64,000 nt of DNA from Selaginella moellendorffii (lineage: Eukaryota > Streptophyta > Lycopodiopsida > Selaginellales > Selaginellaceae), in the NCBI RefSeq assembly GCF_000143415.4, contig NW_003314344.1, positions 264,367-328,366 of the forward strand. Direction: 5' to 3'. This document shows, one piece after another, positions 47,175-57,714 of the stretch; positions within the stretch are counted from its first letter, which is position 1, and every line of letters starts with the position of its first letter. Made by a program: the position numbers and the translations under genes. The notes under the pieces were generated by a model. That model did no database searches and had not been told where the DNA came from. It was given only the letters and a program-made list of their open reading frames with translations.

Positions 47175-49277
47175 ATGGATCGAAACGCTTGCCTGGAGAT
47201 GGTTAAGTCATGCAAGACTCTGTCTAGGGCGAGAGAGATTCACTTCCAAATTATTCCACTCGTTGCTCCCGATGACGTTTTTATGCATAACATGCTAATC
47301 CAGATGTATGGTAAGTGTGGTGCTCCTGATGAAGCTCGGCAAGTTTTTAATGCCATCACTTCTAGAAACACATTCTCATGGGCTTTGATGCTCGCTGCTT
47401 ACTCCAAAAGTAGCAAAATGGAGCATGCCAAGCAGCTGTTTGATGAGATCCCGCACCGCAACCTGGTGTCGTGGACAACGCTGTTAAGCGCTTATGCCCA
47501 TCAAGGGGATCTTGAGCAAGCTAAAGACTTATTCGAGAGAATGCCGGAAAGAGATCTCGTTTCTTGGAACACAATGTTAAATGCCTATGGATCAAGCAGA
47601 AACATTGAAGCAGCAAACACAATTTTTTCTCATATGCAAGAAAAAGATCTTGTGTCGTGGACGGCGATGCTTACTGCAAATGCCGCCGTTGGTCTTTTCG
47701 AAGAAGCTGAGCAAGTGTTTAAGAAAATGCCTGAATGGGATTTTATATCGTGTACGTGCATGCTTGTTGGGTTTTCTCAGAGCGGAAAAGTTGGTGATGC
47801 AAAAGATCTATTTGATCAAATGCCCGAGAGGGATATTGTGTGCTGGACTGCAATGTTATGTGCATATACCCAAAACGGGCATAGCTCTCAGGCAAAACAA
47901 ATTTACGACTCCATGCCTGAAAGAAACCTTGTGTCGTGGAATGCAATGCTAGGCCTGTACAGAGATCTGGGAGAGGTGGAGAAGGTGGAGTTTGTATTTT
48001 CGGAGATGAAAGAGAGAGATCTAGTTTCGTGGACTTGTTTGGTTTCTGTTTATGCTCAAAGCGGGCATCTAGCTCTTGCCAAGGGAGCTTTTGACAAGCT
48101 GAAAGAGAGAAACCTGGTGGTGCTTACGATCATGCTGGCTGCATTTGCAGAGAATGGTGATATCGAACAAGCAAAGCAAATGTTTGAATCCATGCCGGAG
48201 CACAATCTCGTGTCTTCTACTGCGATGATCGCTGGCTTTGCTTTGCAAGGAGAAGTTGACAATGCAAAGGGAGTTTTCGATGGCATGCAAGAGACCAACA
48301 TTGTTTCATGGACGTCGATGCTCTCAGCGTATGCCCAGAGCGGATTGATGAACAAAACCAAGAGGATGTTTGATCAGATGCCCGAGCACAATCTTGTGTC
48401 TTTGACTGTGATGCTCGGATCTTATGCTCACAACGGGCACCTCGAGGAGGCCCGGAGGATCTTTGACGACATCAAAGTACACGAGAGAGATATCGTGCTT
48501 TCAAATGCGATGCTAGCCGGGTATGCATACAACGGGTATGTGGAGGAGGCCAAAGTGATCTACGACACCATCGAGACGAAAAACAGTGTCTCTTTCAGCG
48601 CGATTGTGGCGGCTTACTCGCTAAACGGGCATCTGGAGGCAGCAAAGATGATCTTCGATGGCTTGGAAGGACGAGACGCAATGGTGTGGACTTCGATCCT
48701 TTCGGCATACGCTCATGCCGGCCATCTCGCAGAAGCGAGACGCATTTTTAATGGGATGCTCGAACACGACTCGGTCTCGTGGAATGCAATTCTCGTGGCT
48801 TATGCTCAAAACGGACAGTCCACCGAAGCGCTGGAGCTCTTCCAAAACATGCACAGCTCGGCTTGCAAACCGGACGAAGTATCTTTCATTTGCATCTTGG
48901 TTGCTTGCAGCCGGCTCGGGGAAGTTCACGCGAGCTGGTCGTGCTTTGTGTCGATGAGCATCGATTTTGGGATCCGAGCAAAGAAGCTCCACTTCTGCTG
49001 CATGGTGGATGTTCTTGGGAGGGGAGGATACTTGGGCGATGCCCAAGACCTCGTTGCAAGCATGCCGTTTGTTCCTGACGTTTGGGACTGGAGATCGCTG
49101 CTGGGGGCATGTAGGCTACACCGAGAGGATCACACCGCTGTCGGTTTTAATGCGACGAGGGGAATTCTCGCGTTAGATTCGAGAAACGCGCCAGCTTATG
49201 TTCTTCTTGCCAGCATCTACTTCAACAACAACAACAATAGTGACAAGAACAAAGAGGTCTATGTCAACAAGGATTGA
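47175..49277 (+). CDS. Pentatricopeptide repeat (PPR) protein, S-repeat array with E-like end
   Basis: Intronless, 700 residues. About 17 tandem repeats of 31 residues follow the pattern VSWTAMLxAYAxxGxxxxAKxxFDxMPERD, nearly all of the short S type, as typical of the SS arrays of lycophyte editing factors. The C-terminal end has DVWDWRSLLGACRLHRE and APAYVLLASIYF, the start of an E domain, but then an Asn run and a stop replace the E+ and DYW parts. Such proteins bind organelle RNA one base per repeat, and members of this type normally help C-to-U editing, so this one would need a partner to supply deaminase, or it is truncated. No strong transit peptide is seen at the chosen ATG. Ends 47 bases from the stop of the convergent GDSL gene. 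Confidence 0.9.
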   Translation: MDRNACLEMVKSCKTLSRAREIHFQIIPLVAPDDVFMHNMLIQMYGKCGAPDEARQVFNAITSRNTFSWALMLAAYSKSSKMEHAKQLFDEIPHRNLVSWTTLLSAYAHQGDLEQAKDLFERMPERDLVSWNTMLNAYGSSRNIEAANTIFSHMQEKDLVSWTAMLTANAAVGLFEEAEQVFKKMPEWDFISCTCMLVGFSQSGKVGDAKDLFDQMPERDIVCWTAMLCAYTQNGHSSQAKQIYDSMPERNLVSWNAMLGLYRDLGEVEKVEFVFSEMKERDLVSWTCLVSVYAQSGHLALAKGAFDKLKERNLVVLTIMLAAFAENGDIEQAKQMFESMPEHNLVSSTAMIAGFALQGEVDNAKGVFDGMQETNIVSWTSMLSAYAQSGLMNKTKRMFDQMPEHNLVSLTVMLGSYAHNGHLEEARRIFDDIKVHERDIVLSNAMLAGYAYNGYVEEAKVIYDTIETKNSVSFSAIVAAYSLNGHLEAAKMIFDGLEGRDAMVWTSILSAYAHAGHLAEARRIFNGMLEHDSVSWNAILVAYAQNGQSTEALELFQNMHSSACKPDEVSFICILVACSRLGEVHASWSCFVSMSIDFGIRAKKLHFCCMVDVLGRGGYLGDAQDLVASMPFVPDVWDWRSLLGACRLHREDHTAVGFNATRGILALDSRNAPAYVLLASIYFNNNNNSDKNKEVYVNKD

Positions 49278-49324
49278 GAATTATACGAAAAACCTGTGAA
49301 TATTACGTAAAACTATACACATTG

Positions 49325-50636
49325 CTATTGTGGCATATTGGATACAAGGTGTGCTAGATTGAAAGGATAGATGGAGTTTGGGGATCCAAAGATGACTTCG
49401 TTGGCCACAAGCTTATAGAGAGCTTGAGTTGGATGAACCATATCCCAAAAGGCATATAAATCTGGATCTTCACATACGGAAGATATGAACCAGTTGCAAG
49501 GTCCAAGGGCATTGTAATGGCCACCATTTCCACAACAAGCTCTACTGGCATGCCTTAGTCCTGCGATGAAAAGCAAAGAACAATTATCAACACAAGCTTA
49601 AAGAACTTACCATGAGTGCTTGGATTCTCCAAGATCCTTTGTACAATAGTGTAGCTCTTAAGGTGTAGAAAATCACAGTCCCTGAGCACTGCTCTGAGCT
49701 TGGAAAAGAAAACACTTGTCTTTGAGTTGAAGCTCCGAATTTGCTCGTTAACACTTGCAACACATCTTCCTTTGCATGCTCCGTGCAGTATGAGCTCCAC
49801 AGGAGTGCATCCCAGAGGTGGAATATCAGCGATGATAAACTTTTGAGCTCCATAAGCATGAAGAGTCTAGACATTATGTAGAAGGTTGCTTGTAGCAAAC
49901 TATTTATGCTATCATTCTCACCTGGATCGAACGAGACATCTGGTTTATAAGCAGCGACTCGAATTGTGTGAGGTTGTAAAACATCTGCCTGAATGGATTC
50001 AGCTGATAATTGGCTGCCAAGTCATTCCCAGCAAAGCTAATTAGAAAAATCGACCGTGAAAGCAGATCCAGCGTAGAGGATTTGCCAGCCAGAGACTCCA
50101 GAACCTTCACCACCTTCTGAAACTCTTTGATTTGCTTTGTGAATGATCTCACTCCCTTTGGAAAGAAAATAAAAACCTTAGAAAGACCTTCGATCACGAA
50201 TGAATGATTATCAATGTTACTCGCGAGAAGCCAGTGCTGTCAAGTAGTCCAGCCCCTGCTGCTGCAAAGTTGACACCCTTCAAGAGATTCCAAGGCGAAA
50301 CACCGGGATCTAAGAAGTTGACAGGGTACGGAAGATCAAGAAACTCGGCTGATAGAGAAAGAAAGTGGGAAAATCCATGATCTCAAAACTTATGCAAGTC
50401 CCACCTATGTAATCACTCACGAGTTTGCCATTGGAAAACCTCCCTGTAGCACCTGGTGGATCGAAATTCATACCATAAGGCAGAGAATTGGCCTTGATCA
50501 AAGTTGAGATGAAATTGTTATTCCCCGTGTCGACGCTCGAGTCTCCAAACACAAAAAATGCTGGAGCAGCAGCTGCCAGTGCCACAATGAATGGATTTCT
50601 CACCAAGACAATCAGCAGTAGCGTTGCTAGAGCCAT
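49325..50636 (-). CDS. GDSL esterase/lipase, secreted
   Basis: Five exons give roughly 370 residues. The ATG at 50636 starts a signal peptide ([23 protein letters not shown]). Conserved blocks: block [13 protein letters not shown] with the catalytic Ser, [27 protein letters not shown], block [13 protein letters not shown], and block V DMVHPTQA with the catalytic Asp and His. The exon 1 junction SDYI|AEFLDLP and others keep frame. Plant GDSL enzymes are secreted or wall-bound hydrolases acting on lipid or phenolic esters; some are cutin synthases, but substrate cannot be read here. Tail to tail with the PPR gene and head to head, 120 bases apart, with the R3H-SUZ gene. Confidence 0.92.
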
Positions 50637-50756
50637 CCACAAAAGCCCCAAAGAATACACTCAAAGACTGGATACGAATATCCTCAAAAGCCTCTCTTTA
50701 TTTAAATGCCGCGGATCCGGGAAGAATATTCTATTCTCAGGGTTAGGGTTTATCCA
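50637..50756. promoter_or_regulatory. Bidirectional promoter between GDSL and R3H-SUZ genes
   Basis: 120 bases separate the two outward-facing ATGs. GGGTTAGGGTTTATCC at about 50739-50754 is a double telo-box directly before the R3H start, and a TTTATTTAAATGCC stretch at about 50698 may serve as TATA box for the GDSL gene. Confidence 0.55.
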
Positions 50757-51782
50757 TGGAGGTGAGCGCCAATGCGTGTCCAAATGCGAGCGATTTGCAG
50801 GTGGAGGAGCTCGCGTCTCTCGTCAGGAACAATCTCCACACCAAGCATCTGCTGCTGGCGGCGGAGGAAGCGTTTGTGGAGTTTTTGGATCCATCCAGGC
50901 AAGCGAGGGTTTTTTGTGTTTTCTGGTGGATTCATCTGTGATTTTTCCAGTGATAGGGAGTTGCTGGAGCTTACACCGATGGTTTCTTATCACCGGATGC
51001 TTCTTCATCGCTTGGCGGACGTCTATGGGTGAGAATCTTTGCTCTAAAACTTGAAAGAATTCACGTATAAAAGCTTTTCTTCTTCGTTTTTGCAGCCTAG
51101 CGCACGAGTCTGTGGGTGAGGGAGATGGCAGGCATTTGGTGGTCGCAAAATGCGAGGACTCGTCCATGTAAGCAATACTTCTCTATCGTATTTTCTTTCT
51201 TTTGGTAACGAATCAAAGACATGTCTAGACCGTCCGTGTTGCTAAGCGACCTACTCAACGCTTTCGAAGATTCATGCTCGATAGCCAGCAGCTCGTCTCG
51301 AACACTACTTAAACGTTCTGCTATGCAAGCATCTGGTATGGTTTGGATAGATATTGGATCAGGCTTTGAGTAAGTTTTATGTTTCAGAGAAACAATTCAC
51401 TTCTAACGAGAATCCGGTCGTGACGTCTCTGGAGGAGAGAGAGGCGGCATATCTCTCGGCAAGAGAACGCATCTTCTCGTCCTGCGAGACCAGCACCAGC
51501 ACTGTTGCCTCGGACGAAGCAGGCGACTCAAACGTAAGATCCCCAAGGACTGTTCCTGCGGTAGCGCACAGAATGATCACTCACGCACTGGGTAAGAGCA
51601 GCGCTCAAAGGCGTCCTGAACAACACACTAGCCGCTCGCCTGAAAAACCTCCCGACCAAGACGGCAGCACTGGCGAGACGTGTTCCAGAACAAGGAATGC
51701 TCGTCGGCCGGACATGCCTGGTAGAGCAGCGAGCAGGCTTCTGTCCAAAGCACTCGGGATCCAAGAAGGGAAAAAGAGATGA
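50757..51782 (+). CDS. R3H-SUZ domain protein, predicted RNA/ssDNA-binding
   Basis: Five exons. Residues 1-48 (MEVSANACPNASDLQVEELA ... FVEFLDPS) lead into an R3H domain: LTPMVSYHRMLLHRLADVYGLAHESVGEGDGRHLVVAKC, with the H-R and R/H pattern that contacts single-stranded nucleic acid. The last exon (about 51390-51782) has SLEEREAAYLSARERIFS, a SUZ-type RNA-binding motif, followed by a Ser/Arg/Pro-rich basic tail ending EGKKR. The combination is that of a plant family of cytoplasmic RNA-binding proteins of unknown target. The first intron donor is ambiguous: a GC donor (TCCAG then gcaagc) or, 9 bases later, a GT donor (GCGAG then gttttt), in the same phase. A decayed copy of its 3' end lies at 53380-53630. 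Confidence 0.82.
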
Positions 51783-52520
51783 AGCAATCGATTTCACTTC
51801 CAGGTAATTGTCCCCGAGTTGCTATTCAAAGCCGTGACGGTGCTCATCACAGGCCAATGCTGTTTCGCGACTGGGAAGACGCAGTTTTCCTGGCGGTACA
51901 AGCTATAGTGTCTGGGATCCCGCAAAGGTATAGATTTTCCCTTTTCTCGGCTAAACGTTGTTGGTATTTTCTCAGCGGCATTGTCCACGGGTTCGTGGAG
52001 AGCAACAAAGAAAAGAGTGATGGTTAGCTTCGAACACTTGGACGTTCCCTCCATCGTACCTTCCTTCAAAGTCGAAGATATTTTGTCGAGAGATATTCTC
52101 GCAGGAGGGAGAGGTATTGTTTTTATTTCTCCTCCTCCTCCTTTTTCTTTTGTGTATGCTTGTGCCTTTCCAGTATCAGTTATATCGAATCCAAATCTCA
52201 CGAGTTCGGACTATTGAGATACGATATCTTTTAGGTGGTTCACGGGCACTAGAAACGATAAGCTTCAATCTTTTATTCTAAAGTTCTAGCTCAAATCAGG
52301 ACAAGCACAAAATTTCGTTGCTCGTGCTTTGATCGATTCTCGCAGGAGCTCCTGATAGTGAGATACCAGAACAAAGACGTTAATTTAAAGTGAGCCGACG
52401 TCCTTGATCTTATTAATCTAATAGTTTATTTGCATGAAAATCTTTTAATCTCCCATTTTGTAAACGCAACAAAGAATAAATTTATCTGATGTTAACAATT
52501 TAGGGTTGGTTACCAAGGAG
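51783..52520. other. Gap with short open frames, no supported gene
   Basis: A plus-strand frame (51779-52027) has fairly protein-like composition (LFRDWEDAVFLAVQAIVSGI), and a splice at 51929/51976 would extend it, but it matches no family I know and stops soon. It may be the trailer of the R3H-SUZ transcript or a gene remnant. Confidence 0.35.
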
Positions 52521-53300
52521 ATGGCAAGCATAGAGAGGTGCCAGGTGAGGTTCCGTGACGTAGAGTTTTTCTCCCCTCTAGCAGAAGACAAGTACGAGCA
52601 AATGGTGCGCGAAATGAAGGACCTCACAGCCGATGTTCGCCACGTTCACTGGCTCAACGCCTACATCCCCGAGTGCATCAATGGAACCACGCAGCTCTCG
52701 GTGTGGAGGCTGGCCAGGGAGCTGCTGCTCCTCCTGGGCTACGAGGAGCTGCCAGGAATGCACATCCTCGCCAACCGATACGTGACGCAGGACACTGTCA
52801 TTCCGGACTGGTTCATCGAGCAGGGAGTCGAGTACGAGTTTGGTCCCCAGGGAGACGACGCTGGCAGCATCGCCAAGCACAGGGACGTCTACCTCATGCG
52901 CGGGCTCATACCCGAGATCAGGATGATAGTTCATCCTGACCGACTGGAGAGAAGGGCGTTTGCAGAAGCCCGGCTTGTGGAGAAGGTCATCCAAGCGTTT
53001 ACAGAGAACCAGGAACGAGCGCGGCGGCGGGGCGAGGAACTCAAGAAGCAAGTGTTTCTGGGGCTGCTGGTGCTGGACACGAGCCCGGTTTTCTACAGGA
53101 TTCCAGTCACCCGGCGGCTGGCTGCTTGTATGCAGAAGGTTACGCGGCGGATGGAAGTGGAAACTGTGGTGGAGAGGTTTGATCCTGGATTTCCACGCGA
53201 TGCAATGGGGGACCCGATTTACAGGGAGAAGATTGCGCATTATCTGCTGGGCTTCAAGAGGTTGCTCGCGTCCAACGAGGTCGAAGTAGTGCATGCATGA
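52521..53300 (+). CDS. Unidentified intronless protein, 259 residues
   Basis: A continuous frame from ATG 52521 (MASIERCQVRFRDVEFFSPL) to 53300, with higher GC than its surroundings. The protein is soluble by composition, with no signal peptide or membrane segment. Notable parts are HVHWLNAYIPECINGTTQLSVW, ELLLLLGYEELPGMHILANRY, WFIEQGVEYEFGPQGDDAG and a charged helical stretch ENQERARRRGEELKKQVF near residues 165-185. I recognise no domain. Composition and codon pattern argue for a real gene; lack of introns in an intron-rich neighbourhood could mean retroposition, lineage-specific birth or transfer. The minus-strand frame over it is a shadow. Confidence 0.7.
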   Translation: MASIERCQVRFRDVEFFSPLAEDKYEQMVREMKDLTADVRHVHWLNAYIPECINGTTQLSVWRLARELLLLLGYEELPGMHILANRYVTQDTVIPDWFIEQGVEYEFGPQGDDAGSIAKHRDVYLMRGLIPEIRMIVHPDRLERRAFAEARLVEKVIQAFTENQERARRRGEELKKQVFLGLLVLDTSPVFYRIPVTRRLAACMQKVTRRMEVETVVERFDPGFPRDAMGDPIYREKIAHYLLGFKRLLASNEVEVVHA

Positions 53301-53379
53301 GAATTATATACTCGACTTTAAACTGAAGTGTCGTTTCTAGGATCGTTTCAAAGAGTAAAATCGCGTTTTGTCTTGTGGT

Positions 53380-53630
53380 TTTCAACGTATTCACCGGGAA
53401 ACCATTTATCCGCGAAAGAAAGTTGCAACAGAAGGATTTCTTCTGTAAAACAGGAGGATGATCACTCACTCATGCTCAAGGTACGCTTGCTCGTATTCTC
53501 TGGCAAAAGCTCCCGACCAAGGCAGCAAGCAGCACTAGCGAGACAACACTCTACAAGGCCTCTGCCCAAAAGCAGTAAAGCACTCTGGAAGAGATCCAGA
53601 GTGAAACTTCAAGCAACCTTCCGCTTCAAT
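53380..53630 (+). pseudogene. Decayed copy of the R3H-SUZ gene's last exon
   Basis: GATGATCACTCACTCATGCTCAAGG, CTCCCGACCAAGGCAGCA...CACTAGCGAGAC and AGGCCTCTGCCCAAA...GCACTCTGG follow, in order, stretches at 51571-51610, 51647-51683 and 51736-51765 of the R3H-SUZ gene. Indels and stops break the frame. The orphan intronless gene lies between parent and copy. Confidence 0.5.
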
Positions 53631-54096
53631 TACGTGCTTCGTGCAAGCCAACTTACGCATAAAAGTTTGGATGTGTTAGCAAAAACCTGGAAAATTTAAA
53701 CCAGCAGTTACCAGAGATGGTCAACGTCCACACACTCCAACGGCTCCTTTTTTCACCAGATCCGAAACTTTACCTGGGCGTTTTTAACTCTGGGCTCAAC
53801 GGAAAGGCGAGCTCGTAAAGTGGCAAATCATCGCTGCTCTTACATCATCGCGCTTCTCTCGTTACGCGCTTGTGGGTAGCGACGCTTTGGCTTACACGAT
53901 TGATTGATGCAAAGGTGTTCTTCTGGTAACTCAAAGGCGCAGGGCACATGTAGAAGATAGCATTGTAAACTGACGATCCTCTGCGTGGAAGAAAAAGTGG
54001 ACTGGCTGGGCTGTTATTCGATCTCTTTTTCTTTTCGAATCTCTTCCCATTATCTGCTTCGACTAAAGCTCTTGTGTTTTTGTGTGCTTTTGTGCG
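53631..54096. promoter_or_regulatory. Upstream region of the expansin gene
   Basis: No gene seen. Contains pyrimidine-rich DNA just before the start codon (about 54010-54075), typical of plant leaders. Confidence 0.35.
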
Positions 54097-54977
54097 ATGG
54101 ATTCAGCGAGTTTGTGGAGGCTCATCGTCTTGCTGCTCGCAGCAGTGGATGTTGCTCGTTGCAGATTCCATGCGTATGCACGAGGCTGGCAATTGGCAAC
54201 CGCGACTTGGTATGGAAGTCCCAGCGGTGCTGGAACTGATGGTATGCGAGGAAATCTCTCTCCAATCATTCTTCTTCTCTTTCTTGCAGTGATCAATGCC
54301 TTCGTTTTCCTTTGTCTCTTGCATTTCCAGGAGGAGCTTGTGGCTATGGTGAACTCCCGAACACTCCCTACGGCCTCGATGTTGGTGCTGGGAGCCCCGT
54401 CCTGTTCAAGAATGGCAGAGGCTGTGGTGCATGCTACAAGGTATGAGAGATTTGGATTTCCTTCCCAACCCCTTCCAAAAGAATTCATGTTCTTCGTTTT
54501 TGGCTTGGATTGCACAGGTGAGGTGCTTGCAGCAGCAGCTCTGCTCCGGCAAAGCCGTGACGGTGGTGATCACAGACGAGTGTCCCGGTGGCTACTGCGC
54601 GTTTGGGAGGACGCATTTCGACCTCAGTGGCACGGCATTTGGAAGAATGGCGATGGCCGGAAGAACAAACCAGCTGTTGGGATCAGGAGTTATGCAAGTC
54701 CTCTACAAGAGGTAATAGTTAAAAAGAGTTCATGGCCAACTTCTCCTGACCCTTTAACAAATTTTGCAGGGTCGATTGTAACTATGGCTCCAGGCCCATG
54801 GAATTCCAAGTCAACGAAGGATCCACACCATTTTGGTTGTCCATTCTCGTTCGCTACGCAGCGGGACCTGGAGATTTGGGTCATGTCGAGCTCATGCAGG
54901 TAGATAAACATGCCTTTCTTCACTTCTTTTTCTTTCTCTCTCTCTCTTAGCTTACACTGACGAAACGAATTGTTTGT

Positions 54978-55017
<40 letters not shown>

Positions 55018-55234
55018 CACACACACACACACACAACAGGCTGGGTCTCGAGTTTGGCAGCCAATGACTCAGGTGTGGGGCGCAACATGGTGTTTCAATG
55101 GCGGTCCTCTGAGGGGCCCTTTCTCGTTTCGAGTCACGACTCTGTCAACCTCGGAAACAGTCGTGGCTCGAAACGTGATTCCAAGGAACTGGGCTTCCAA
55201 CACTTGCTATCGCTCCAGGGTCAACTTTAGATGA
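54097..55234 (+). CDS. EXPB: Beta-expansin
   Basis: Five exons encode about 250 residues. The signal peptide ([22 protein letters not shown]) precedes the family-45-like domain: [47 protein letters not shown] and the HFDLSG motif that retains the key Asp. The second, cellulose-binding domain starts [15 protein letters not shown] and ends with [10 protein letters not shown]...[15 protein letters not shown], the beta-expansin version. It should be secreted to the wall and loosen it without hydrolysis. Introns fall after GTDG, CYK, LYKR and ELMQ. The last intron (54901-55039) contains a (CT)n run followed by an (AC)n run directly before its acceptor. The GTG at 54082 is in frame but the ATG at 54097 begins a proper signal peptide. 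Confidence 0.93.
54979..55036. repeat. Compound (CT)n/(AC)n microsatellite in an expansin intron
   Basis: About 35 bases of CT repeats, a short CGCCAC linker, then about 18 bases of AC repeats ending five bases before the intron acceptor. Length variation here could shift the branch-point distance of the last intron. Confidence 0.9.
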
Positions 55235-55758
55235 TCTTCTTGGAATCGATCATAACGTATAGATTTCTACACACCTTGTCCCACCATGAAAGCCGAAGTT
55301 TCCAAAGGGTGGGATGAGATTAAATACAAATCATCCATCTTTGTCTGGTGGAAACTAAAAGAGAGATTTTGTGTTGATCTCACATAAAAGAAAAAAGAAC
55401 TTGTTCAAGGACGAATGAGAGCTGCGAACAAATCAATTCAGCGACTGGAAAGAAAACTCTATCCATTCCATCAGCTCTGCTGTTCGCTAATCATCTCACC
55501 AACATGCGTGTCAACAATTCAATCTCTCGCATGGAAACCACATCATGCCAGCCACAAAAAATCATTTTACAAAAGGCTGACGACAACGTACATCCAAAGC
55601 AAAGTCAGGACGGAAGCATCTATCAAGCTACTCGGTGTCCAAAGCAGCAACGAGAAAAGAAAGAAAGAAAGAAAGAAAAGAAGGAAGGACAAAGAGAGCC
55701 AACCTTGGAGAAGAGCAGCTATGGCGGGGCTGGCTGGCTGGCTGGCCGGACACGATCC
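55235..55758. other. Convergent trailers of expansin and FORKED-like genes
   Basis: The two genes end 525 bases apart, tail to tail. The gap contains (AAAG)n at about 55663-55685 and (GGCT)n at about 55728-55748, and no supported gene. Confidence 0.5.
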
Positions 55759-57714
55759 TTAGCTGGTGGGCTTTTGTTGTGGCTTGCTAGTTGCAAGCTC
55801 CAGAAGATAGGAGATGCCCTGCGTCCAGATCTTGTGCTCGTAGTCACTCCGACACTCGAATTCCTCGAGCTCTGCCGTGTTCGTCTTGACTCCAAAGTAT
55901 CGCCGCTGTTCTCCGTTTTCCAGGAGTGATCGCCCAGGCCAGGCTGGGATCTCTGTGTAGACGTCCACAACCACACCTGCGAGCCAAGGACAGAGGGAAT
56001 TTTTATGAGTTCTATCCATCCATCAGAGCGGCAGAAGGAACAAGAGGAAGAAATCAAGCTCCACGCTGTTTTTACTTACTTTTCTTGTTCTTCTTTAGAG
56101 CGCCCCCTACGTGCTTGCTCTGGAGTTTCAGGATAACCTGCCACATTTGTCCCACGGAATGCTTTGCTTGCCTGTTCTCTCGCGGGAGCGATAATAAAAT
56201 ACCAACGTACCTGGTTATGTTTGTTAATGTAGGCACAGACCGATCTCCAATGAATCTCGCCTGCGCAAAAGGCACACACACAGGGCTTAGCGCTCTGTCC
56301 CAGAGCAGAAGATATCTCCACTCCATGGAGCAAGAGTAAAGCATACTCACCGCTCTTTGACCGTTTGAGAAAGTCCGTTCCTTTGGCCAGCACTTCCTGT
56401 GTGAAGGACTCGGCCTCGCTGTCCTCGGATCCAAGCTCTCCACTGAAGTTCATCGAGCCTCGCTCGTACGGGATGACCGACGAGCGGCTGTGCTGGTGCT
56501 GCTGTTGCTGCTGCTGGTTCTCTTTCAAGGCCCTGGCCTTGAGCATCGCCGCTCCCCGTAGAGCTGTCGGCAGAAAACACCAACAAAGTTGATCAGTTAA
56601 GCAAAGATTCGGCCACCTACAATAAGCACGCGTGAGCGAGCACTCCGGAACTTGACTTACATGTCGCAGCACCAGCAGTGAGCGTCATAATGTCCCCAGC
56701 CGTTTTGACACGAACCGCGGAGCCAACAGCCGACGCAACCAGCTCGTGATCGGCTCCCAAGCTCTCGGCGACCTCCACACACTGAGATGCTACGAGCGAT
56801 GCAGCGGAAGCCATGGCCATGCTCGTCTTTGCTCCACCATCGTCGATGGCCGTGGCTGCCGTGGCAGCAGCCACGGCAGCTATCGCAGCGGCAACGCTCG
56901 CGACTTGGATGGCTGCGTGAACCTGTGCGTTTTGGGCACGAATTGCCTCCTTCTTCTTGTCCTTGACGTCTCGGAACCATCTCCTTACGGACTTTCCGTT
57001 TCTGATGGGCGACTTGGGAGCTGTAGTAGTCGTGGAAGAATGATGCTGCACAACGAAAAATTGGCCTTGAGCGAAGAAAAAGACCAGTGTACTACCTGCT
57101 CTTCTGGAACTTGAGGTGACAGAGGCGAGCCCATTCCAAGTGGTCCACTATGGTTCTTCATTAAAAGCCCACTTCTCTGGGAATTCCTCTTCTGGATGCC
57201 GAGCTCCTGCAAGAAAGGAAGAATGTAGCTAGGCACTGTCAGGAACAAAGGACCAATAAACTCCAAACTACCTTAAGAGGCTTACCACTGGTGCGAGAAT
57301 TCTATTGAGAACCATGTCGGAGGTCATTGCCGAGGCGAACGAGAAGGGTGTCGTCTCGATCCCCGTCTCCTCGGCTCGTCTCGTGGTAGCAAACTTGTTG
57401 GCGGCGGGATTGTAGGGAGCCAGTGCCTTGGAGACGTCCACGGCCGAGATGCTCCACGATCTGGAAAGGAACTCCATGGGTTCCAATGGCGTCTCTGGAG
57501 GTGGGTAGGACGTCGTGGGCGATGGGAAGTACATGGGGAAATCCTCTTCAATGTTCTCCAGGTGCTGGGACAAGCTGCTGTTCTGGCTGTCGAATCCGGA
57601 GGAGGCGCTGTGCTCGAGCATGTAGAGATGATCCTGCTGCTGGCCGTCGAAGTTGAATCCGACGTGACTGATACCATTGATAGTCGTCTTCATGATCTCG
57701 GACGGCCGATTCAT
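55759..57714 (-). CDS. FORKED/VAN3-binding-like protein (DUF828 plus PH domain)
   Basis: About eight exons. The N-terminal end has [23 protein letters not shown], the signature of the auxin-canalisation (DUF828) family, then [17 protein letters not shown], a [30 protein letters not shown] segment followed by a long Ala/Thr-rich helix, [20 protein letters not shown] and [14 protein letters not shown]. The last exons encode a PH-like domain ending [12 protein letters not shown]...[38 protein letters not shown]. In Arabidopsis FORKED proteins bind phosphoinositides at the trans-Golgi and direct PIN auxin carriers during vein formation. Here a similar endomembrane role is likely. A Gln/His run lies before [11 protein letters not shown]. 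Start is the first ATG of the open exon (57714). Confidence 0.9.

Noticed and set aside
51779-52250. Second gene after the R3H-SUZ gene
   Set aside because: Short frames with some protein-like composition but no consistent spliced model or homology.
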